Part shown: positions 60,288-64,000 of the stretch, in pieces
Layout: each line of letters begins with the position of its first letter
Numbering within the stretch: position 1 is the stretch's first letter
NCBI RefSeq assembly: GCF_001940235.1
Contig: NZ_MJIE01000001.1
Coordinates: 1,116,001-1,180,000 of the forward strand
Direction: 5' to 3'
Length of the DNA stretch: 64,000 nucleotides
Source of the DNA: Hornefia porci
GTDB lineage: Bacteria; Bacillota; Clostridia; Peptostreptococcales; Anaerovoracaceae
Program-made: the position numbers and the translations under genes
Notes under the pieces: model-generated
The model's database searches: none
What the model was told of the DNA's origin: nothing
The model's input: the letters and a program-made list of their open reading frames with translations, nothing else

Positions 60288-62831
60288 TCAGATAAACAGG
60301 TTGACGTTCGAATCCTCTGCCTCTCCCAGATAGGTGCCGACGCCGCCGATTTCCACTCCGTCGATGAGTTCCTCCTTCCGGATTCCCATGACGTCCATGC
60401 TCATCGAACAGGCGATGATGCGGACGCCCATATCCATGGCCTTTTTCATCAGCGCCTCCAGCGAATCGATGTTCTTGTCCTTCATGACGCGCTTCATCAT
60501 GGCGGTGCCCATTCCGCCCATGTTCATCCTGCCCAGCTTCAGCTTTCCGGCTCCCCGGGGGAGCATTCCGCCGAACATTCCTTCGACAAAGGATTTTTTC
60601 ACCGGTTTTTTCTCCGGTCTGCGGAGAGCCGTCAGTCCCCAGAATGTGAAAAACATCGTAACCGGTCTGCCCATTGCCAGCGCGCCGTTCGCGATGATGA
60701 ACGACGCCAGAACCTTATCCATGTCTCCGTCGAAAACGATGATTGTTTTTCCCTGCGGCCCGCTGCCCGGAATACCGGCGGCGTTTTCTCCGCTTTCACG
60801 GCACTCACACAGATGAGAGTCCGGCTCACAGGACGACCGTCCGCCCTCTGTCGTACCCTTCCGCACACACGCGATGTATTCTTCTCCTTCTTTCCCGCCG
60901 GAAATCAGCGTATTTCCGGTCTTCCTGCACCAGGCGGCAATATCCTTTGTAAAACCGGGATCCGAAGCAGTCACCTCCAGCACATCCCCGTCTTCCAGCT
61001 CTTTCATGCTGTTGAACACTTCCATAATCGGACCCGGGCACTGCATCCCGCAGCAGTCCAGAGAAACGCGGCGAGTCGGCTGCGTCTGTGTTCCATCCGC
61101 GGCTCCGTCAGTTCTGCTTCCGGCCGTGCCCGCAGACTCCGATGAAGCTCCCGGGTCTGCAGCATCTTTGTCCGCAGACTTCCTGTGTGTCGAAGCATAA
61201 AATCTTACGCCGCCGGGATAAACAAAGACACGGTCAAACCCGTGCTGCGCCAGGATCCTCGCGCCTGTATAGGCCCGGACTCCCACCGCGCAAAATGTGA
61301 TATATGTCTTCTCCGGATCCAGTTCTCCCAGCCGTCTCCGCAGCTGCCCCAGCGGAATGTTCACTGATCCCGGAATTTCATAGGCCATCACCTCGGCTTC
61401 CTCCCGGACGTCAAGAAGCACCGCTTCTGAGTCGGTATCCGGCGTATTCCAGTCACAGAACCGCGCTACGCGGCGGATCACATTCTCCGCCGCGAACGCC
61501 GCCATATTGACCGGATCCTTCGCGGAGGAGTAGGGCGGCGCATAGGCCAGCTCCAGAGCTTTCAGATCTGCCACCGAAGCTCCCAGCCGTATCGCGGTTC
61601 CGATCGTATCAATCCGCTTGTCCACGCCCCGGCTTCCCACGATCTGTGCTCCGAGCACTCTGCCTCCGTCCTTTGTGAAAATCAGTTTCAGCATCATAGG
61701 CACAGCTCCGGGATAATATCCGGCATGGGAATTCTGAGCGACGAGAACCGTTTCATACTCTCTGCCTTTTCTCCAGCCGCGGCGCTGAAGAGCCTTCTCG
61801 CCGTTTCCGGTGACAGCCGCCGTCAGGTCGAATACCTTCGCGACGGAAGAACCCTGAGATCCGCGGTAGACCTCCTCTCCGCCGGCAATATTATCCGCGA
61901 CGGTTCTCCCCATTTTATTGGCGGGACCTGCCAGCGGCACCATCGCAGGTTCTCCGCTGACGATGTCCGTCACCTCAACCACATCTCCTGCGGCGTAAAT
62001 GTCCGGATCCTTCGTTCGGAGAAATTCGTCAGTGATAATCCCGCCCCGCTCATTCAGGGCAAGGCCGGCGTCCCCGGCGATTCTGCCGTTGGGCCGGACG
62101 CCTATGGACAGAATCACCATATCTGCCTCAACACGCTTTCCGCTCTTCAGATGCACCGCAACCCGTGACGCCTCCTCACGAAAATAATCAACTCCGTCCG
62201 ACAGTCTCAGTTCTACTCCGTTCTCCTCGAGATGCTCATGAAGCAGCTCCGCCATCTCCCTGTCCAGCGGCGCCATAACCTGATCCATCGCTTCAATCAG
62301 CGTGACCTCAAGCCCCGCGTGGCACAGATTCTCCGCCGTTTCCAGACCGATGAATCCTCCTCCGACGACGGCTGCCGTTTTGGCTCCCTTTTCCTTCACC
62401 ATGGCGTGGATCCGATCAGTATCCGGCACCGTCCAGAGCGTCATAATCCGCTCAGAATCAACACCCGGAATCGGCGGTCTCAGCGGAGAAGATCCCGTCG
62501 CGATGACCAGCTTGTCATAGTTCTCGCGATACTCCCGGTTTTCCCGGAGATTACGGACCGTCACCTGCTTCGCCTCCCGGTCGATGGACAGAACCTCCGA
62601 TTCCGTCCGGACATCCACATTGAACCTGGACTCCATGGTCTCTTTCTTTGTTACAAACAAAGCCTCTCTCGAGCGGATCACTCCTCCGATATAATACGGA
62701 AGTCCGCAGTTCGCGTAGGAAATATATTTCCCGCGCTCCAGCAGCACGATTTCCGCGCTCTCATCCAGCCGGCGCAGTCTTGCCGCGCAGCCTGCTCCCG
62801 CCGCAACTCCTCCGATAATAACGGTTTTCAT
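60288..62831 (-). CDS. CoA-disulfide/persulfide reductase with rhodanese, TusA and DsrE domains
   Basis: An 847-residue, four-domain protein. Residues 1-455 are a FAD/NAD reductase of the CoA-disulfide reductase/NADH oxidase type (VIIGGVAAGAGCAARL, redox Cys42 in YANCGLPYYIGG, AAGDVVEVTD). Residues ~460-550 are a rhodanese with Cys514 (YITFCAVGVRAYTGA). Residues ~590-660 are a TusA domain with LDCCGMQCPGPIME (Cys598 of CPxP). Residues ~695-847 are DsrE/F-like, Cys808 in RIIACSMSM. This chain can pass sulfane sulfur between domains and use NAD(P)H to reduce per- and disulfides. It is single-copy here; the Crp gene follows. Confidence 0.95.
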   Translation of the reverse strand: MKTVIIGGVAAGAGCAARLRRLDESAEIVLLERGKYISYANCGLPYYIGGVIRSREALFVTKKETMESRFNVDVRTESEVLSIDREAKQVTVRNLRENREYRENYDKLVIATGSSPLRPPIPGVDSERIMTLWTVPDTDRIHAMVKEKGAKTAAVVGGGFIGLETAENLCHAGLEVTLIEAMDQVMAPLDREMAELLHEHLEENGVELRLSDGVDYFREEASRVAVHLKSGKRVEADMVILSIGVRPNGRIAGDAGLALNERGGIITDEFLRTKDPDIYAAGDVVEVTDIVSGEPAMVPLAGPANKMGRTVADNIAGGEEVYRGSQGSSVAKVFDLTAAVTGNGEKALQRRGWRKGREYETVLVAQNSHAGYYPGAVPMMLKLIFTKDGGRVLGAQIVGSRGVDKRIDTIGTAIRLGASVADLKALELAYAPPYSSAKDPVNMAAFAAENVIRRVARFCDWNTPDTDSEAVLLDVREEAEVMAYEIPGSVNIPLGQLRRRLGELDPEKTYITFCAVGVRAYTGARILAQHGFDRVFVYPGGVRFYASTHRKSADKDAADPGASSESAGTAGSRTDGAADGTQTQPTRRVSLDCCGMQCPGPIMEVFNSMKELEDGDVLEVTASDPGFTKDIAAWCRKTGNTLISGGKEGEEYIACVRKGTTEGGRSSCEPDSHLCECRESGENAAGIPGSGPQGKTIIVFDGDMDKVLASFIIANGALAMGRPVTMFFTFWGLTALRRPEKKPVKKSFVEGMFGGMLPRGAGKLKLGRMNMGGMGTAMMKRVMKDKNIDSLEALMKKAMDMGVRIIACSMSMDVMGIRKEELIDGVEIGGVGTYLGEAEDSNVNLFI

Positions 62832-62879
62832 AATAAATCCTCCTTTGCGCTGTCAGAAGTCAGTTACCGGTTTTCATCG

Positions 62880-62922
62880 TAATGCGTGCTCAGCCGTCGA
62901 ATACGCCTGAGCAGACACTATT
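62880..62922. repeat. Minimal derivative of the A/B hairpin element
   Basis: The left end of A (TAATGCGTGCTCAG, 62880-62893) is joined by a 13-base loop to CTGAGCAGACACTATT, an A-type right stem running into the B-type right end. All internal hairpins are missing, as in an internal-deletion product. It lies 49 bases upstream of the persulfide reductase start. Confidence 0.7.
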
Positions 62923-62990
62923 ATACCGCCGTCGTCTTACGACTTCTGTAATCAGGTCACAAAGGAGGATTTGATTTTTCTGTTATTCGA

Positions 62991-64000
62991 CTATTCTCGC
63001 TGTCCGCGCCGCCGGGTCAGCATCCGTCGTACGCCGCGTATAATCAGAGCGGCAATCAGCACCGCAAGCGTCAGAAGCCCCACGAGGATCCAGAAGAAAG
63101 CGCTGTGGTCTTTGTTCATGGGCGCCGGGCTCCAGCTGTTCTCGCAGATCTTCCGGCCTTCCGCTGCGGCATACCGCGCCGGTACTTTGTTCCCGGAGAA
63201 GGAATCAATGTAGGAAGCCAGCGCGTACCATTCCTTCAGCTCGCTCCCGTCTTTTCCGCGGATGATCCGATCCTCAAAATCCGTGATGACCTTCCCGTTT
63301 TCATCCTTGGGTTCCAGGGACAGAAGACCCCTGGACATGGAATTCACCGTCGAAAGCATCTGCGCGGAATACAGATCCGCAACCACCCGGTAAAGTTTCC
63401 CCTTTTCCGGCTTCCGGGTCTGCCCGTTTCCCATGGAGTCCTTCAGCATCACATCATAGGACCGGTCCAGAATAAACCGATGCGGATTGTATTTGTAGTT
63501 CAGACCGCTGAAATACAGACGGGCAGGCTGCATCAGGGGAGATATGGAAATATCGACCTCCGCCGCGAGACGAAGTTCTCTGGCCGTAAGATATACGCTG
63601 ACAAGCGGATATCCCGGCTTTCCGTCCTTTCCTGTCCCGAGCGACAGAGCATTGAACGCATCGGCCACGGTAATATCGCCCCTGCGGAACGAGCCGCGGA
63701 CAACCCCGGCCGGCACCACGGCAGCGTCCACGTGTTCATAGCCGCTTCCCTCAGCCTGCCGCACACCGTAAATATATCCGTCGGAGATGAGATTTCCCAG
63801 CGTATCCTCGCCCTGCTTCTGCCCGAAGGAATCGATGGGGGTGAAACGGATATCGCTGCGGGCCAGGACCTGATCCCAGCTGTAACCGAAGTCTGCGAAA
63901 TACTCCCGGTTCACGAGTTTTTTGAACGCCGCGGTTTTTCTCTGCGTCGCCTTATCATTCTTTACTTTTTTGTCGAGAGGCTTCTCAAGATAGCTTTTGT
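62991..64000 (-). CDS. 5'-nucleotidase/cyclic-nucleotide phosphodiesterase C-terminal part, membrane-anchored (5'-truncated by window edge)
   Basis: The frame is open through base 64000, so the N-terminal metallophosphatase domain lies outside the window. Visible are a Lys-rich linker (residues YLEKPLDKKVK), the 5'-nucleotidase C-terminal substrate domain (NLISDGYIYGV, VVPAGVVRGSFRRGDITVADAFNALSLG in parts, YFSGLNYKYNPH) and, at the end, a transmembrane helix (FWILVGLLTLAVLIAALII) with a basic tail (RRMLTRRRGQ). It is an extracellular, C-terminally anchored nucleotidase that releases nucleosides and phosphate. A GTG at 63914 is not the true start. Confidence 0.9.
   Translation of the reverse strand, partial: KSYLEKPLDKKVKNDKATQRKTAAFKKLVNREYFADFGYSWDQVLARSDIRFTPIDSFGQKQGEDTLGNLISDGYIYGVRQAEGSGYEHVDAAVVPAGVVRGSFRRGDITVADAFNALSLGTGKDGKPGYPLVSVYLTARELRLAAEVDISISPLMQPARLYFSGLNYKYNPHRFILDRSYDVMLKDSMGNGQTRKPEKGKLYRVVADLYSAQMLSTVNSMSRGLLSLEPKDENGKVITDFEDRIIRGKDGSELKEWYALASYIDSFSGNKVPARYAAAEGRKICENSWSPAPMNKDHSAFFWILVGLLTLAVLIAALIIRGVRRMLTRRRGQRE

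Overview
The window reads as part of the chromosome of a moderately GC-rich anaerobic Bacillota, most likely a Clostridia. The pointers are class-typical genes rather than a marker gene: an Asn-specific T-box leader, type III glutamine synthetase, a FeoA-FeoB fusion with its Cys-rich partner, TRAP and OpuC-type transporters, PRD and Crp/Fnr regulators, a NiFe-CODH-family protein, rubredoxin and ferredoxin domains, and a sortase-anchored surface protein. No rRNA, tRNA or CRISPR array was seen. Genus cannot be assigned from the sequence alone.

Layout. 1-4.3 kb (minus): an MFS exporter (cut by the window edge) and a homoserine O-acyltransferase fused to aspartate kinase, the fusion broken by a one-base frameshift in a G-run, then a glycerophosphodiesterase. 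4.3-8.7 kb (plus): a consensus promoter, a T-box with specifier AAC, asparagine synthase and glutamine synthetase III. 8.7-17.8 kb (minus): a membrane protein, two metabolic enzymes, an MBL-rubredoxin fusion, DNA repair, Ndk, two secreted or papain-like cysteine hydrolases, a NUDIX enzyme and PEP carboxykinase, the last divergent from a LysR gene. 19-25.3 kb: iron uptake (FeoAB), an MBL protein, an HMA metal-binding protein, RsmJ and a patatin. 25.4-27.6 kb: a thioester-domain/Cna-B-type surface protein with an NPDTG anchor, followed by 0.9 kb of non-coding repeats. 28.5-41.9 kb: two OpuC-like osmolyte ABC systems, the first led by a flavin-oxidoreductase-fold/ferredoxin protein, a TRAP transporter divergent from a PRD regulator that is split in two, and a radical SAM protein. 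42.3-50.8 kb: a redox operon (flavodoxin, CMD, cupin, Fe-alcohol dehydrogenase) divergent from a LysR gene, then a deviant CooS with a NitT/TauT/Ssu-type ABC transporter. 50.9-57 kb: an AT-richer island of small membrane proteins, secreted proteins, pseudogenes and an IS element. 57.1-64 kb (minus): TrpS, nitrilase, a Crp/Fnr regulator, a four-domain persulfide/CoA-disulfide reductase and a membrane-anchored 5'-nucleotidase cut by the window edge.

Three things stand out. (1) The CooS homologue keeps every cluster ligand I can align except one C-cluster cysteine, which is Asp; this places it with the deviant CooS-V type rather than with true CO dehydrogenases, and it sits in a probable operon with an uptake system. 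(2) A dispersed family of modular hairpin elements (modules A and B, each bounded by inverted repeats and able to fold as a stem closing three hairpins) lies between genes. In two places module B supplies the stop codon of the neighbouring gene, and the tip of one internal hairpin is inverted between copies. (3) The 50.9-57 kb island carries a secreted hydrophobic protein followed by a three-helix membrane protein, and a decayed secreted protein beside further small membrane proteins, an arrangement resembling bacteriocin/immunity loci. All functions are inferred from recognised motifs; no database search was run.
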